Shown here: positions 27,264 to 37,618 of the stretch, piece by piece
How the letters are laid out: every line of letters starts with the position of its first letter
How positions within the stretch are numbered: position 1 is the first letter of the stretch
Made by a program: the position numbers and the translations under genes
Assembly: GCF_016863015.1 (NCBI RefSeq)
Contig: NZ_BOOB01000014.1
Location: 186,001 to 250,000, forward strand
DNA: 64,000 nucleotides
Direction of reading: 5' to 3'
Source of the DNA: Microbispora amethystogenes
GTDB lineage: Bacteria > Actinomycetota > Actinomycetes > Streptosporangiales > Streptosporangiaceae
Notes under the pieces: generated by a model
What the model was told of the DNA's origin: nothing
The model's input: the letters and a program-made list of their open reading frames with translations, nothing else
Databases searched by the model: none

Positions 27264-27407
27264 GTCGTCTCCTCGAAGAACGCAGTGGGTGCTTACGAAT
27301 TCGAGGGTCCGGCGGAGGACGTCCGGCCGGCATGAGCCGCCGGTCCCCCGCGGGACGGGACATCTCGTCCCGTGACGGCGGGACGCGCGGGTGGCAACAT
27401 CCCCCTC

Positions 27408-29417
27408 ATGACGGACAGATCGGCCCGGCGCGCCGCCGTGGCGGCGGGCGCGCTACTCGTCCTGGTCCTCGGGACGCTGGTCGTCGAGCCCAGGCTGCGG
27501 CAACTGGGCGTGACGGGGATCGTCGAACGGTTCGACGCCTTCCGCGCGGTCGCGGCGCTGTCGTTCGGCGTGCCCGGCCTGTTCGTGGTGGCGCAGCGGC
27601 CGGGGAGCCGGGTCGGCTGGGTGATGGTGATCGTCGGCACGGCCCAGGCGCTCGGGCTCGCCCTCGGCGCGTACGGCCTGCTCGGCATCAACAGCGGCCT
27701 CGACGACGATGCGGCCGGCAGCGGCATGGGCCTGCCGGGGGACGACTGGGCGATGTGGGTGTCCAACTGGCTGTGGATCCCCGCCTACCTGCTGGTCCCG
27801 ACGATCTTCTTGCTGATCTTCCCGGAAGGCCGGCTCCTCTCGCCCCGATGGTGGCCCGCGCAGGCCGCGGCGTTCGCCGGCATAGGGGTGAGCACGCTCG
27901 ACTGGATGCTCCGCCCGGTGACCTACGAGCAGGTCCCCGGGCTCTTCCCCAGCGGATACGCGGGCCCGCTGGCCGGACTCACCGGGGTGCCGGACGCCCT
28001 GAGGACCGCGGGTACGGTGTGCACGGTCGGTGCGGTGCTCGCCGCGGTCGGCTCGCTCGTCGTCCGTTACCGATCCGCGGGCGAGGAGGTGCGACGGCGG
28101 CTCCAATGGGTACTGGCCGCCGCGCTGCTGACGGTGGGCCTGCTCGGTGTCGCCCTGTTCGTGCCGTGGGGGCCGGTCATCGTGGCGCTCGCCGCCGTCC
28201 CGCTGCCGGTGGCGGTGTCGGTGGCCGTCGTCGCGCACCGCCTCTGGGACCTCGACCTCCTGCTGTCGCGCGCGCTCGCGTTCGGCGCCGTCAGCGTCGC
28301 CCTGCTGGCCGCGTACGCCATGGCCGCGGCCACACTCGGGAACGCGATCGGCTCCGGGGCGTCCGCTCTGATCGTGGCGCTCGCGGTGCACCCTCTCTAT
28401 CTGCGGGTGTCCGCCGCCGCGAACCGCCTCGTGTACGGCGACCGCGACGACCCGGCGCGTGCGCTGCGCCGGCTCGGTGTGCGGCTCTCGGACGCGGGTG
28501 CGCCCGGCGACCTTCTGGAGCGGATGGCCGCGGAGGTCGGGCGGGTCCTGCGCATACACTACGTGGCCGTCGAGGAATCGGGGGCGGTCGTGGCCTCCTG
28601 GGGCCGCCCGAGCGGCGTCGGCGCCGATGTGACGGAGAGCGTCCCGCTCCTCCACCAGGGCGAGCCGGTCGGCACGCTCGTGCTGGGGGAGCGGCTGCGC
28701 CCCAAGGACCGTGCTCTGCTGGCGCAGCTCGCGCCGCACGTCGCGGTGGCCGTACGGGCGCACCGCCTCGGCGCGGACCTGGAGCGTTCGCATGGGCGGC
28801 TGCTGGCGGCCCGGCAGGAGGAGCGCGACCGGCTGCTCTACGAACTCCACGACGGGCTCGGTCCCACGCTGGCGGCCCTCGCGCTGCAGGTGGACCGGGG
28901 CAGGCGTCTGGTCGACGCCGACCCTGAGGGGGCGAAACAGGTGCTGGAGGAGCTGTCCGGCCGCATCCGCGGCACGGTCGTGAACGTCCGCGCGATCGTC
29001 AACGACCTGCGCCCGCCGCCCCTGGACGCTCTGGGGCTCACGGGCGCGCTGGCCGAGCTCGGCAGGGGCTTCGCGGGTGATCTCGTGGTCGAGGTGGACG
29101 CTCCGCCCGACCTGCCCGCCCTTCCGCCGCCGGTCGAGTTGGCCGCCTACCGGATCGCGGCCGAGGCCATGACGAACGCCGTACGGCACGCCATGGCGTC
29201 CCGGTGCACGGTCAGCCTGCGGGCGGGCGACGCGCCGGACGTCCTGGAGCTGCGGGTCGACGACGACGGCGTCGGGGTGGGGTCGCCCACCCGCCGCGGG
29301 TTCGGCCTCGCCTCCATGCGGCGCCGGTCCGAGGAGCTCGACGGCACCTTCGAACTGCTCGACCAGGGCGGGGTGGGCACACACATGGTCGTACGGCTCC
29401 CGCTGGCGGTCCGATGA
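27408..29417 (+). CDS. Membrane sensor histidine kinase (NarL/DesK class, HisKA_3)
   Basis: A 669-residue kinase. About nine or ten transmembrane helices occupy residues 10-330, a GAF-like cytosolic segment follows (350-455), then the HisKA_3 helix with His481 in [13 protein letters not shown], and an HATPase_c domain with N-box EAMTNAVRH and G-box DDDGVGVG. The start at 27408 is the ATG before the first helix; the frame runs 36 bases further. Its stop overlaps the response-regulator ATG (ATGA), so the two form a cognate pair. The signal is unknown; the multi-helix sensor suggests a membrane stimulus. Confidence 0.9.
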   Translation: MTDRSARRAAVAAGALLVLVLGTLVVEPRLRQLGVTGIVERFDAFRAVAALSFGVPGLFVVAQRPGSRVGWVMVIVGTAQALGLALGAYGLLGINSGLDDDAAGSGMGLPGDDWAMWVSNWLWIPAYLLVPTIFLLIFPEGRLLSPRWWPAQAAAFAGIGVSTLDWMLRPVTYEQVPGLFPSGYAGPLAGLTGVPDALRTAGTVCTVGAVLAAVGSLVVRYRSAGEEVRRRLQWVLAAALLTVGLLGVALFVPWGPVIVALAAVPLPVAVSVAVVAHRLWDLDLLLSRALAFGAVSVALLAAYAMAAATLGNAIGSGASALIVALAVHPLYLRVSAAANRLVYGDRDDPARALRRLGVRLSDAGAPGDLLERMAAEVGRVLRIHYVAVEESGAVVASWGRPSGVGADVTESVPLLHQGEPVGTLVLGERLRPKDRALLAQLAPHVAVAVRAHRLGADLERSHGRLLAARQEERDRLLYELHDGLGPTLAALALQVDRGRRLVDADPEGAKQVLEELSGRIRGTVVNVRAIVNDLRPPPLDALGLTGALAELGRGFAGDLVVEVDAPPDLPALPPPVELAAYRIAAEAMTNAVRHAMASRCTVSLRAGDAPDVLELRVDDDGVGVGSPTRRGFGLASMRRRSEELDGTFELLDQGGVGTHMVVRLPLAVR

Positions 29418-30052
29418 TCCGCGTCATGGTGGTGGAGGACCACCCGGTGTTCGCCGAAGGGCTGGTCGCGCTCTTCCGCGATCTGCCCGAGGTGGAGGTC
29501 GCGGGGGTGGCGAGCACCGGTGAGGCGGCCGTCGAACTGGTGGACCAGGTCGCTCCCGACGTCGTCCTGATGGATCTGCACCTGCCGGGCATCAGCGGCA
29601 TCGAGGCGACGTCCCGGATCACGGCCCGGCATCCCGGCGTGGCCGTGCTGGCCCTGACCATGCTGTCCGACGACGCGTCGATCCTCGCCGCCGTACGGGC
29701 CGGCGCCCGCGGCTACCTGCTCAAAGAGGCGACGCCCGCGGACATCGTGCGCTCGCTGGAGGCGGTGGCCTCGGGTCAGGTCGTGTTCGGCGCGGCGACC
29801 GGAAGCCGGGTGCTGGCCGCTCTCACCGCGTCGGCCGTACGGCCCCGGCCGCTGCCCGAGCTGACGGAACGCGAGGTGGAGGTGCTCGACCTCGTCGCCG
29901 TGGGTCTCACCAACCACGCCGTCGCGCGGCGCCTGTCTCTGAGCGAGAAGACCGTGCGCAACCACGTGTCGAACATCTTCGCCAAGCTCGGCGTCTCCGA
30001 TCGCGCCGCGGCGGTGGCGCGCGCCAGGGACGCCGGACTCGGCGGCCGGTAG
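29414..30052 (+). CDS. NarL/FixJ-family response regulator
   Basis: A 212-residue regulator. The receiver domain has the acidic pair ED (8-9), the phosphoacceptor Asp54 in VLMDLHLPG and the conserved Lys in YLLKEA. The C-terminal LuxR HTH reads [22 protein letters not shown] then [20 protein letters not shown]. It is coupled to the preceding histidine kinase and probably regulates its own region, including the divergent membrane-protein gene. Confidence 0.92.
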   Translation: MIRVMVVEDHPVFAEGLVALFRDLPEVEVAGVASTGEAAVELVDQVAPDVVLMDLHLPGISGIEATSRITARHPGVAVLALTMLSDDASILAAVRAGARGYLLKEATPADIVRSLEAVASGQVVFGAATGSRVLAALTASAVRPRPLPELTEREVEVLDLVAVGLTNHAVARRLSLSEKTVRNHVSNIFAKLGVSDRAAAVARARDAGLGGR

Positions 30053-30211
30053 GAGCGGGCCTCATCGGCTGCGGGCCGGTGCCGGGCCATCAGGATTGAT
30101 CGTCGATGGGGCGCGATCGGCCTCGGGAGCCGAGGCCTTGAGGCTCGCAAACGGGCGAAGACCTGCCCATCTCTCGGATTTGTTCGGATTGTCCGTGCGT
30201 GAAGTGAGGGT

Positions 30212-30770
30212 GTGCTGATCCACCCCTGGGACGCCGCCGCGGACGAGGAGGCGCTGGCCTTCGTCCGTGCCAACGAGTTCGGCCACCTCGTCGCGTCCGG
30301 ATGCGGCCGCGATATGCCGGTGATCGTGCCGACGCAGTTCCTCCTCGCCGAGGAGTCCACGATCCTGCTGACCTCGCCCGGCCGAACCCTGATCTGGTCG
30401 GCGATCGAGGAGAGCCCCGCCGTGGTTATGGCCGTGGCCGGCGACTGGGCATACATCGAGGGGGCGTGGAAGGCGCTGCCCGGCACCGACGAGGATCCCC
30501 GGCTCGAATCCCCACGACGTACTACACGGCCGTCCATCTGGTCTGTCACGCGGAGATCGTCGATGACCGCGACGGGAAGCTCGGCATCCTGCGCGCCCAG
30601 CTCGCCCGCCTGGAGGTGGCGCACGGCAGGTCGAACGCCGAAATCGCCGAGCGTCTCCACATGAGCGTCGCCACCGTGAAGGCGAACATCACGAGGATCT
30701 TCGCCAAGCCCGACGCAGACAACCGGGTCCAGGTGGCGATGAAGGTGCGCGACGCCGGTCTCCTGTGCGC
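30212..30770 (+). pseudogene. Chimeric pseudogene: frameshifted PaiB paralogue joined to a LuxR HTH tail
   Basis: The GTG at 30212 opens a close copy of the PaiB-like protein (LIHPWDAAADEEALAFVR, WSAIEESPAVVMAVAGDWAY). At about 30508 one base is missing compared with the paralogue, and the reading continues in another frame as IPTTYYTAVHLVCHAEIVDD and ILRAQLARLE. From about 30616 the similarity switches to the C-terminus of the response regulator at 36884: SNAEIAERLHMSVATVKANI, then RIFAKPDADNRVQVAMKVRD. Over 30 bases of that HTH are identical in DNA. No receiver domain is present. It is unlikely to be functional. Confidence 0.75.
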
Positions 30771-30932
30771 GCGCCCCCCGAACGCGCCACGTCCGCATGT
30801 GTGCCGGAGGTCCCGGACGCTGGGGAGTCGCAGAGAAGCGCGGCCCGCCGACGGCGCCGATCTACCTGCGGGCCCCGTGGCCGAGGGGATAATCACCGGC
30901 GAAGCGCCGCGAAGCCTGTCACTGTGGATGAT

Positions 30933-31739
<807 letters not shown>

Positions 31740-31740
31740 C

Positions 31741-31929
31741 AGAAGCCTCGGCCGGCTCTGTCTCGAAGTCGGCGCAGACGTCCCGCTTGATCTGTTCCAT
31801 GCGCTTTATGCGTTCCGGTTGGGCGCCGGTGAGTACCTGATGCCGGAACGTGTCGCGACAACCAGATGAGCGTGCAGGACGAAGACGCGGAGAGCCTGCC
31901 CGTTCTGATGTCTCCCTGTAATCGGCCAT
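31741..31929 (-). pseudogene. tnpA: tnpA relic (IS200/IS605 HUH Y1 transposase)
   Basis: The minus strand starts MADYRETSERAG, then the frame drifts; the adjacent frame reads VFVLHAHLVVAT, which carries the HUH (HAH) metal motif, and the first frame resumes as RHQVLTGAQPERI and KRDVCADFETE. This is the N-terminal half of an IS200/IS605 TnpA with at least two frameshifts. The half with the catalytic tyrosine is absent. The element can no longer transpose by itself. Confidence 0.75.
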
Positions 31930-31951
31930 GTGCCATCGGTAAAATCGTGGT

Positions 31952-33148
31952 GTGCGGCTCCGGTACAACTTCCGCCTCTACCCGACGCCGGGTCAGCGTC
32001 AAGCGCTGGCTCGGGCGTTCGGGTGTGCTCGGGTGGTGTTCAACGACGGGCTGCGCGCACGGATCGACGCCCACGACGCGGGGCTGCCGTACATCCGCGA
32101 CGGCGAGTTGTCCAAACGGGTCATCACCGAGGCGAAGAAGACCCCGGGACGTTCCTGGCTGGGCGAGGTCTCCGCCGTGGTCCTGCAGCAGGCGCTGGCC
32201 GACCTGAACATCGCGTACCGGAACTTCTTCGCCTCGGTCACCGGTAGGCGCAAGGGGCCGAACCTGGCCCCGCCCCGGTTCCGGTCCCGCAAAGACAACC
32301 GGCAGGCGATCCGCTTCACCCACAACGCCCGCTTCGCCATCACGGCAGGCGGGAAGCTGCGCCTGCCGAAGATCGGAGACGTTGCGGTGCGCTGGTCACG
32401 GGACCTGCCCACCGAACCGTCCTCGGTCACGGTGGTCAAGGACGCGGCCGACAGGTACTTCGCCTCGTTCGTCGTCGACGTCGCCGAACAGCCCCTACCA
32501 CCCGTCGAGCACGAGACCGGGATCGACCTCGGACTGGGGCACTTCGCCGTCTTGTCGAACGGGCGGAAGATCGACGCCCCGCGTTTCCTGCGCCGGGCCG
32601 AGAGGAAACTCCACAAGCTCCAGCAGGCGTTGTCGCGCACGCAGAAGGGGTCGAGCAACCGGGCCAAAGCCCGGCAGAAGATTGCCCGCCAGCATGCGAA
32701 GGTCGCCGATGCGCGCCGCGAGTTCCACCACCAGGAATCCACAACGATCGTTCGTGAGAATCAAACGGTGATCGTGGAAGATCTGGCCGTGAAGGGACTG
32801 GCGCGCACGAGGCTGGCCAAGAGCGTGCACGACGCGGGCTGGTCGGCGTTTGTCGGCATGCTGGAGTACAAGGCCGGCCTGTACGGGCGGGTCTTCCACC
32901 GGATCGACCGGTGGTTCCCCAGTTCGAAGCTGTGCTCCGCGTGCGGGACCGTCACCGGCACGATGCCGCTTTCCGTCCGGGAGTGGATCTGCCCCTGCGG
33001 GGCGGTCCACGATCGGGACATCAACGCCGCGCGTAACATCCTGGCCGCCGGACGGGCGGACAGGTTAAACGCCTGTCGAGGGCCGGTAAGACCACCGCTC
33101 GCGGTGGCACAGCCCGATGAAGCAGGAAGCCACAGAGGCGCCGCATGA
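31952..33148 (+). CDS. tnpB: TnpB RNA-guided nuclease (IS605 family)
   Basis: A 398-residue protein, full length for the family. The N-terminal part is the WED/REC region (YNFRLYPTPGQRQALARAFG). RuvC residues are Asp192 in GIDLGLGH, Glu276 in VIVEDLAVKG and Asp356 in HDRDINAARN. The zinc ribbon has Cys328, Cys331, Cys347 and Cys349. TnpB uses an RNA from the transposon right end to cut DNA carrying the empty target site, which keeps the element in the population. All catalytic residues are present, so the nuclease may be active although tnpA is dead. The start is GTG. Confidence 0.93.
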   Translation: MRLRYNFRLYPTPGQRQALARAFGCARVVFNDGLRARIDAHDAGLPYIRDGELSKRVITEAKKTPGRSWLGEVSAVVLQQALADLNIAYRNFFASVTGRRKGPNLAPPRFRSRKDNRQAIRFTHNARFAITAGGKLRLPKIGDVAVRWSRDLPTEPSSVTVVKDAADRYFASFVVDVAEQPLPPVEHETGIDLGLGHFAVLSNGRKIDAPRFLRRAERKLHKLQQALSRTQKGSSNRAKARQKIARQHAKVADARREFHHQESTTIVRENQTVIVEDLAVKGLARTRLAKSVHDAGWSAFVGMLEYKAGLYGRVFHRIDRWFPSSKLCSACGTVTGTMPLSVREWICPCGAVHDRDINAARNILAAGRADRLNACRGPVRPPLAVAQPDEAGSHRGAA

Positions 33149-33195
33149 CGCGGCACGGGCTGAATCCCCGGCCTTCAGGCCGGGGAGCGCGTCAA
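33030..33195 (+). ncRNA. Predicted omega (right-end) RNA of the tnpB element
   Basis: TnpB guide RNAs come from the 3' part of tnpB and the transposon right end. Here the right end carries a perfect 8-bp stem with a TTCA loop (33166-33185) followed by the terminal GTCAA at 33191-33195. The guide would begin at 33196 with CTGATGGGCCGGATGACTGC, which is host AAA+ gene sequence. The 5' limit is arbitrary; only the hairpin and right end are directly visible. Confidence 0.4.
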
Positions 33196-33878
33196 CTGAT
33201 GGGCCGGATGACTGCACCGTCATCGTGATGACGGGCGCCGCGATCCGTTTCGTCGCGCAGGCGGCCGGTCTCGCCCGGAGACTGCAACCGGCGATCGTCG
33301 TGCTGGAGGACGTGGACCTGGTGGCCCGCGACCGCTCCTTCACCGAGGACGGCAACCCGCTGCTCTTCGCCCTGCTGGACGCCATGGACGGCGTGGGGGC
33401 GGACGCGGACATCACGTTCGTGCTCACCACGAACCGCGCGGACGTGCTGGAGCGGGCGCTGGCCGACCGTCCGGGCAGGGTGGACCTCGCCGTGGAGATT
33501 CCCCGGCCCGACGCGGCCGGCCGGGCCGCCCTGTTGCGCCTGTACGCCCGTGACCTTCGGTTGGAGGCCGACCTGGAACCGGTCGTCGCGAGGACCGAGG
33601 ACGCCACCGCGTCGTTCTTCAAGGAACTGCTGCGCCGGGCCGTGCTGTCGGCGCTGCGCGGCGGGGACGGGACACCGGTGCTCACGGACGAGCACGTCGG
33701 GCGGGCGCTGGAGGAGATGCTGGGCGAGCGCGAGGCGCTGACCAGGTCGTTGATCGGCGCGGGGAAGCGGAGCCCGGACGAGGACGAGGAGGCGGTGGAG
33801 TTTCCGTCGATCACCGGTGGAGGCCCGGTGCCCGGTGCCTACGTTTCGAGGCTCCACCTCGGTTTCGACGGGCCCTGA
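33196..33878 (+). pseudogene. AAA+ ATPase gene, 3' part
   Basis: This fragment continues the ATPase interrupted at 31739: CTVIVMTGAAIRFVAQAAGL, Walker B with IVVLEDVDLVARD, the second region of homology FVLTTNRADVLERALADRPG with its arginine finger, and a helical lid. Joining the flanks directly gives YLMGRMT, a natural family sequence, followed by a one-base frame offset, so a secondary frameshift probably occurred after inactivation. The frame is open from inside the transposon, but no ribosome site supports independent translation. Confidence 0.75.
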
Positions 33879-34021
33879 CAGCGGCGCGCACGCGACGCCG
33901 CCCGCACGCCATGCCGCCCGCGCTCCGGGCCGGCCCCAGCCGGCCGACCCGGGCCGTGTCCGACCGCTGCCCGCCCCGGCGGACGACGTGGGCCGTCCGG
34001 GCGGTCGCGGAAGGCCGGCGG

Positions 34022-34822
34022 TCAGGTCACCTCCTTGCGGAGCACGCGGACCAGACCGGCGGCCATCGGGACGACGATCCACAGGGTGGCCGACGCCGCG
34101 AGCCGGGCCCCGTCGCTCCAGGTCGGGTCGCCGGTCATCAGGGGTGCGGACGTGGCGCCGAGGTCGAGCCATCCGGCGAGGGCCGCGCCGGCCGGGCCGA
34201 GCCGGGCGGCCGCGCTCCACAGCATCGGAGCCGACAGGCAGATCACGATCGCGCTCGGCGCGTTCAGGAGCAGGGCGCCGAGGGCGAGGCCCATCGCGGT
34301 CACCAGGACGTTCGTCCCCGTCCAGCCGAGCAGCGCGGCGGGATCGACCTCCCAGGTGGCGGGCACGTTCCGGACGCCCGCCGCGACGGCCGTCACCGGC
34401 ACCGCGACCAGCATGGCCAGCAGCGAGAGCGCCACCGTCGCGACCAGAGGCGGCACGCACTTGGCCGCGAGGACGCGATGACGCCGTGGTTCGAGCACGA
34501 AGGTGGTCAACGCGGTGCGGTGCGTCCACTCGCCGGTCATCGTGAGGATGCCGAGCACCGGGAGCAGGGTGCCGAGGGCGATCCCGGCGGTGAAGATCAG
34601 CCTCTGCGGTTCCGGGCCGGCCACGGTGGCGCGTGCGGCGACGGACGCGACCACCAGCGCGACCAGGAGCACCGCGATGATCTTTCCGCTGCGGGTGTCG
34701 GCGAGCTTGCGGGTCTCGACCCGTAGCAGCCGGCGAAAGGGGATGGGCGCGTCCTCGGTCGTCGTGCCGTGCTCCGCGACCGCGTCGCGCGGGTCTTCGG
34801 GGCGGTGTGTGCGGGTGGTCAT
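34022..34822 (-). CDS. ABC-2-type transporter permease
   Basis: A 266-residue membrane protein with about six helices. FRRLLRVETRKLADTRSGK is the typical start of actinobacterial ABC-2 permeases, followed by GILTMTGEWTHRTALTTFVLEP and RRHRVLAAKCVPPLV. It pairs with the ATPase encoded 25 bases upstream to make an exporter. A divergent two-component system next door suggests control by a membrane-stress or antibiotic signal, as in LiaRS- or BceRS-like arrangements; that is inference. Confidence 0.85.
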   Translation of the reverse strand: MTTRTHRPEDPRDAVAEHGTTTEDAPIPFRRLLRVETRKLADTRSGKIIAVLLVALVVASVAARATVAGPEPQRLIFTAGIALGTLLPVLGILTMTGEWTHRTALTTFVLEPRRHRVLAAKCVPPLVATVALSLLAMLVAVPVTAVAAGVRNVPATWEVDPAALLGWTGTNVLVTAMGLALGALLLNAPSAIVICLSAPMLWSAAARLGPAGAALAGWLDLGATSAPLMTGDPTWSDGARLAASATLWIVVPMAAGLVRVLRKEVT

Positions 34823-34847
34823 TGTGCGGTCCTCCGTATAACCGGGG

Positions 34848-35567
34848 TCACTTGGGGGGCGCCGTGCGGGCGGTGGTCGCGGTCAGTTCGAGGAAGGTCC
34901 GTTCGAGGCCGCCGTCCCGGCCGAGTTCGGCGGCCGTGCCCTGGGCGAGCACGCGGCCCTGGCCGATCACGACGATGTGGTCCGCCACCTGCTCCACCTC
35001 GTGCAGCAGGTGTGAGCTGAGCAGCACCGCGCACCCGGCGCCGGCGAGGTCGCGCAGCAGGTGGCGCATCCAGTGGATGCCCTGCGGATCGAGACCGTTC
35101 ACGGGCTCGTCCAGGACGAGCGCCTCCGGACGGCCGAGGAGCGCGTGCGCGATCCCGAGCCGCTGCCGCATCCCGAGTGAGTAAGCGCCGACCCGGCGCC
35201 TGCTCTCCCGCTCGGTCAGCCCCACCAGGCCGAGCACCTCGCCGACCCGTGCGCGCGGCAGCCCGAGGGTGAGCGCGCCGAGCGTCAGCACCTCCCGGCC
35301 GGTGCGGCCCGGGTGCCCGGCCCCGGCGTCGAGCAGCGTGCCGACCCGCAGCCCCGGACAGGCCATCTCGGCGTACGGGCGGCCGAGGACGGTCGCCGTG
35401 CCCGAGGAGGGACGGGCGAGCCCGGCCAGGATGCGCAGGGCCGTCGACTTCCCGGCGCCGTTGGGGCCGAGGAAGCCGGTGACGCTCCCCGGCTCGACGG
35501 TGAAGGACACGTCGTCGAGCGCCTTCACCGTGCCGTAGTCCTTGCTGACGTGCCTGAACTCGATCAC
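34848..35567 (-). CDS. ABC exporter ATPase
   Basis: A 239-residue ATPase with Walker A GPNGAGKST, signature YSLGMRQRLGIA, Walker B ALVLDEPVNGLDP and H-loop LSSHLLHEVEQ. The sequence belongs to the drug/peptide exporter group (DrrA/CcmA-like). It precedes the ABC-2 permease gene in a two-gene operon divergent from a histidine kinase gene. Confidence 0.92.
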   Translation of the reverse strand: MIEFRHVSKDYGTVKALDDVSFTVEPGSVTGFLGPNGAGKSTALRILAGLARPSSGTATVLGRPYAEMACPGLRVGTLLDAGAGHPGRTGREVLTLGALTLGLPRARVGEVLGLVGLTERESRRRVGAYSLGMRQRLGIAHALLGRPEALVLDEPVNGLDPQGIHWMRHLLRDLAGAGCAVLLSSHLLHEVEQVADHIVVIGQGRVLAQGTAAELGRDGGLERTFLELTATTARTAPPK

Positions 35568-35730
35568 GGAACCAGTTCATCGCGGGCCGGGAGGCCGCCG
35601 CATCAGACCCGGGGCCGCCGGCGCCGGACTCGGGGCGGCACTTCGGCCCCGGCGATCGATACCTTCGGCTGCCCACAGGTCGACCCAGGTCGCTAAGAGC
35701 AGGTCAGCGCGGTCTCTAGGCTGTGGGGCT

Positions 35731-36909
35731 GTGCGTGTCCGACCGGAGTACCAGCCGCCCCTGGACAGGTGGGGCGTCGCGCTGCGCTACCTGTGCGCCG
35801 CGGTGCCCATGCTGTTCCACGGGGTGGTGCTGGCCTGGCTCGTCGCGCAGGACGGGAGCCGCCTCGCCCAGGTGCTGATCGATGTGGGGCTGGGCGTCCT
35901 CGGCCTGGTCCTGATGGGGTGGCGGCGCAGGTGGCCGTGGCAGGTCGCGGTGGCGACGGTCCTGCTGACCGCCGTCTCCGCCACGGCGACCGGTCCCGCG
36001 CTGGTCGCGTACGTGTCGCTGGTGACCCACCGCCGGTGGAGCCGGACGATCCCCGTCGCGGTCGTGTCGGTGCTGTGCCTGCTGGCCGGCGCCGTCCAGG
36101 ACGGGATCACCCAGGCCACGTACGTCTCGACGGTGTCGGGGGCGACGATCCTCGGCGCGCTCACGGTCTTCGGCCTCTATCTGCGCGGACGCCGCGACCT
36201 GGAGCTTTCGCTGCGGGAGCGGGCGCTGGCCGCCGAGCGCGAGCAGCGGCAGCGGATCGAGCGGGCGCGGCTGGCGGAGCGCGTCAAGATCGCACAGGAG
36301 ATGCACGACGTGCTCGCGCACCGGATCTCCCTGCTGGCGATGCTGGCCGGGGGGCTGGCGTACCGGACGGACCTCACCCCCGAGCAGACGCGCGAGGCCG
36401 CGCTGGCCATCCAGGAGAACGCGCACCAGTCGCTCAACGAGTTGCGCACGGTGCTGGGCACGCTCCGTGACGACGGCGCGCTGGAGGCGCCGCAGCCGGG
36501 CCTGGATCACCTGGACGCGCTGTTCGGCGAGGTCCGCGCCGCCGGGCAGCGGGTGGAGGTGGACGACAGCGTCGACGGCCGGGAACGGCTTCCCGCGCCG
36601 ACGGGCCGGCACGCGTACCGGATCGTGCAGGAGGCCCTCACCAACGCGCGCAAGCACGCGCCGGGCAGCCTGGTCACCGCGGAGCTCGGCGGCCAGCCGG
36701 GGGAGGGCCTGCGGATCCGCGTGACGAACCCGGCCAGGCCCGGCTCGTCGCCCGGGCCCGGCGGCAGGCTGGGTCTGGTGGGCCTGGCGGAACGGACCCG
36801 GATGGCCGGCGGAACCCTCAGCCACACGATTCGGGATGGCTGTTTCATCCTTGATGTCCGATTGCCATGGGAGACTGCGGATCGTGACCCGACTGGTGCT
36901 GGTGGATGA
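35731..36909 (+). CDS. Sensor histidine kinase (DesK/NarL class)
   Basis: A 392-residue kinase. Four or five transmembrane helices span residues 18-150, a coiled-coil linker (REQRQRIERARLAERVK) leads to the HisKA_3 helix with His192 in EMHDVLAHRIS, and the HATPase domain ends in GRLGLVGLAERTRMAGG. I place the start at GTG 35731, just before the conserved N-terminus; the frame is open to 35542. It overlaps the response-regulator gene by 26 bases and is divergent from the ABC exporter. Confidence 0.88.
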   Translation: MRVRPEYQPPLDRWGVALRYLCAAVPMLFHGVVLAWLVAQDGSRLAQVLIDVGLGVLGLVLMGWRRRWPWQVAVATVLLTAVSATATGPALVAYVSLVTHRRWSRTIPVAVVSVLCLLAGAVQDGITQATYVSTVSGATILGALTVFGLYLRGRRDLELSLRERALAAEREQRQRIERARLAERVKIAQEMHDVLAHRISLLAMLAGGLAYRTDLTPEQTREAALAIQENAHQSLNELRTVLGTLRDDGALEAPQPGLDHLDALFGEVRAAGQRVEVDDSVDGRERLPAPTGRHAYRIVQEALTNARKHAPGSLVTAELGGQPGEGLRIRVTNPARPGSSPGPGGRLGLVGLAERTRMAGGTLSHTIRDGCFILDVRLPWETADRDPTGAGG

Positions 36910-37546
36910 CGACCCGATGGTCCGGACCGGCCTGCGCCTCATCCTCGGCGGAGAACCCGACCTGGACATCGTCGGCGAGGCGGAGGACGGGCGGCGGGCC
37001 ATGGAGGTGATCCGCGACCTGCGCCCTGATGTTGTGCTGCTGGACATCCGGATGCCAGGCCAGGACGGGCTGACCACCACGGAGATGCTGCGCGCCTGGC
37101 CGGAGCCGCCGCGGATCCTCGTGCTCACCACGTTCGACGCCGACGAGATGGTGCTGCGGGCGCTGCGGCTCGGCGCGGACGGTTTCCTGCTGAAGGACAC
37201 CCCGCCACCCCGGATGATCGAGGCCGTCCGCGCCGTCGCGAAGGGCGAGCCCGTGCTGTCCCCGAGCGTCGCCAGGCAGGTGATCGCCGCGGCCACCGCC
37301 GGACGGGAACCGGCCCGTCCGCAGGAGAGCACGGAACTCGGCGGGCTCACCGAGCGGGAGCTGGAGGTCGCGGTCGAGATCGCGCGGGGCCGCTCCAACA
37401 CCGAGATCGCCGAGCGCCTCTACATGAGCGTCGCCACCGTGAAGGCGAACATCACCAGGATCTTCGCCAAGCTCGGCGCCGGCAACCGCGTGCAGGTCGC
37501 GATGAAGGTGCGCGACGCGGGCCTCCTGGGGGACACCAAGGATTGA
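36884..37546 (+). CDS. NarL/FixJ-family response regulator
   Basis: A 220-residue regulator with receiver Asp54 in VLLDIRMPG, the conserved Lys in FLLKDTPPP and a LuxR HTH LTERELEVAVEIARGRSNTE then YMSVATVKANITRIFAKLG. The GTG at 36884 (VTRLVLVDDD) lies within the end of the kinase gene. It likely controls the divergent ABC exporter. The last ~50 codons have a near-identical copy fused to a PaiB remnant at 30616-30770. Confidence 0.9.
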   Translation: MTRLVLVDDDPMVRTGLRLILGGEPDLDIVGEAEDGRRAMEVIRDLRPDVVLLDIRMPGQDGLTTTEMLRAWPEPPRILVLTTFDADEMVLRALRLGADGFLLKDTPPPRMIEAVRAVAKGEPVLSPSVARQVIAAATAGREPARPQESTELGGLTERELEVAVEIARGRSNTEIAERLYMSVATVKANITRIFAKLGAGNRVQVAMKVRDAGLLGDTKD

Positions 37547-37618
37547 GAGTTCCGACCGGCCGGCGAAGAACGCCGTCGGAGACGCCTCACCAGGGAGTTC
37601 AAGGATACCGTCACGATC

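Larger units (their letters stand above)
31740..33195 (+). mobile_element. IS605-type insertion (tnpA relic + tnpB) inside the AAA+ gene
   Basis: About 1456 bases separate the two halves of an AAA+ gene. The left part holds a decayed Y1 transposase gene on the minus strand, the middle an intact tnpB on the plus strand, and the right end a perfect hairpin (33166-33185) followed by GCGCGTCAA, the usual right-end layout of IS605/IS1341 elements. No target duplication is seen, as expected for this family. Exact ends are uncertain by a few bases because the left-end boundary rests on the host gene's reading. Confidence 0.8.

Noticed and set aside
33117-33878. A 253-codon open frame as an independent intact AAA gene
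   Set aside because: Its first ~25 codons lie in the transposon right end, it lacks Walker A, and the missing part is on the other side of the insertion.
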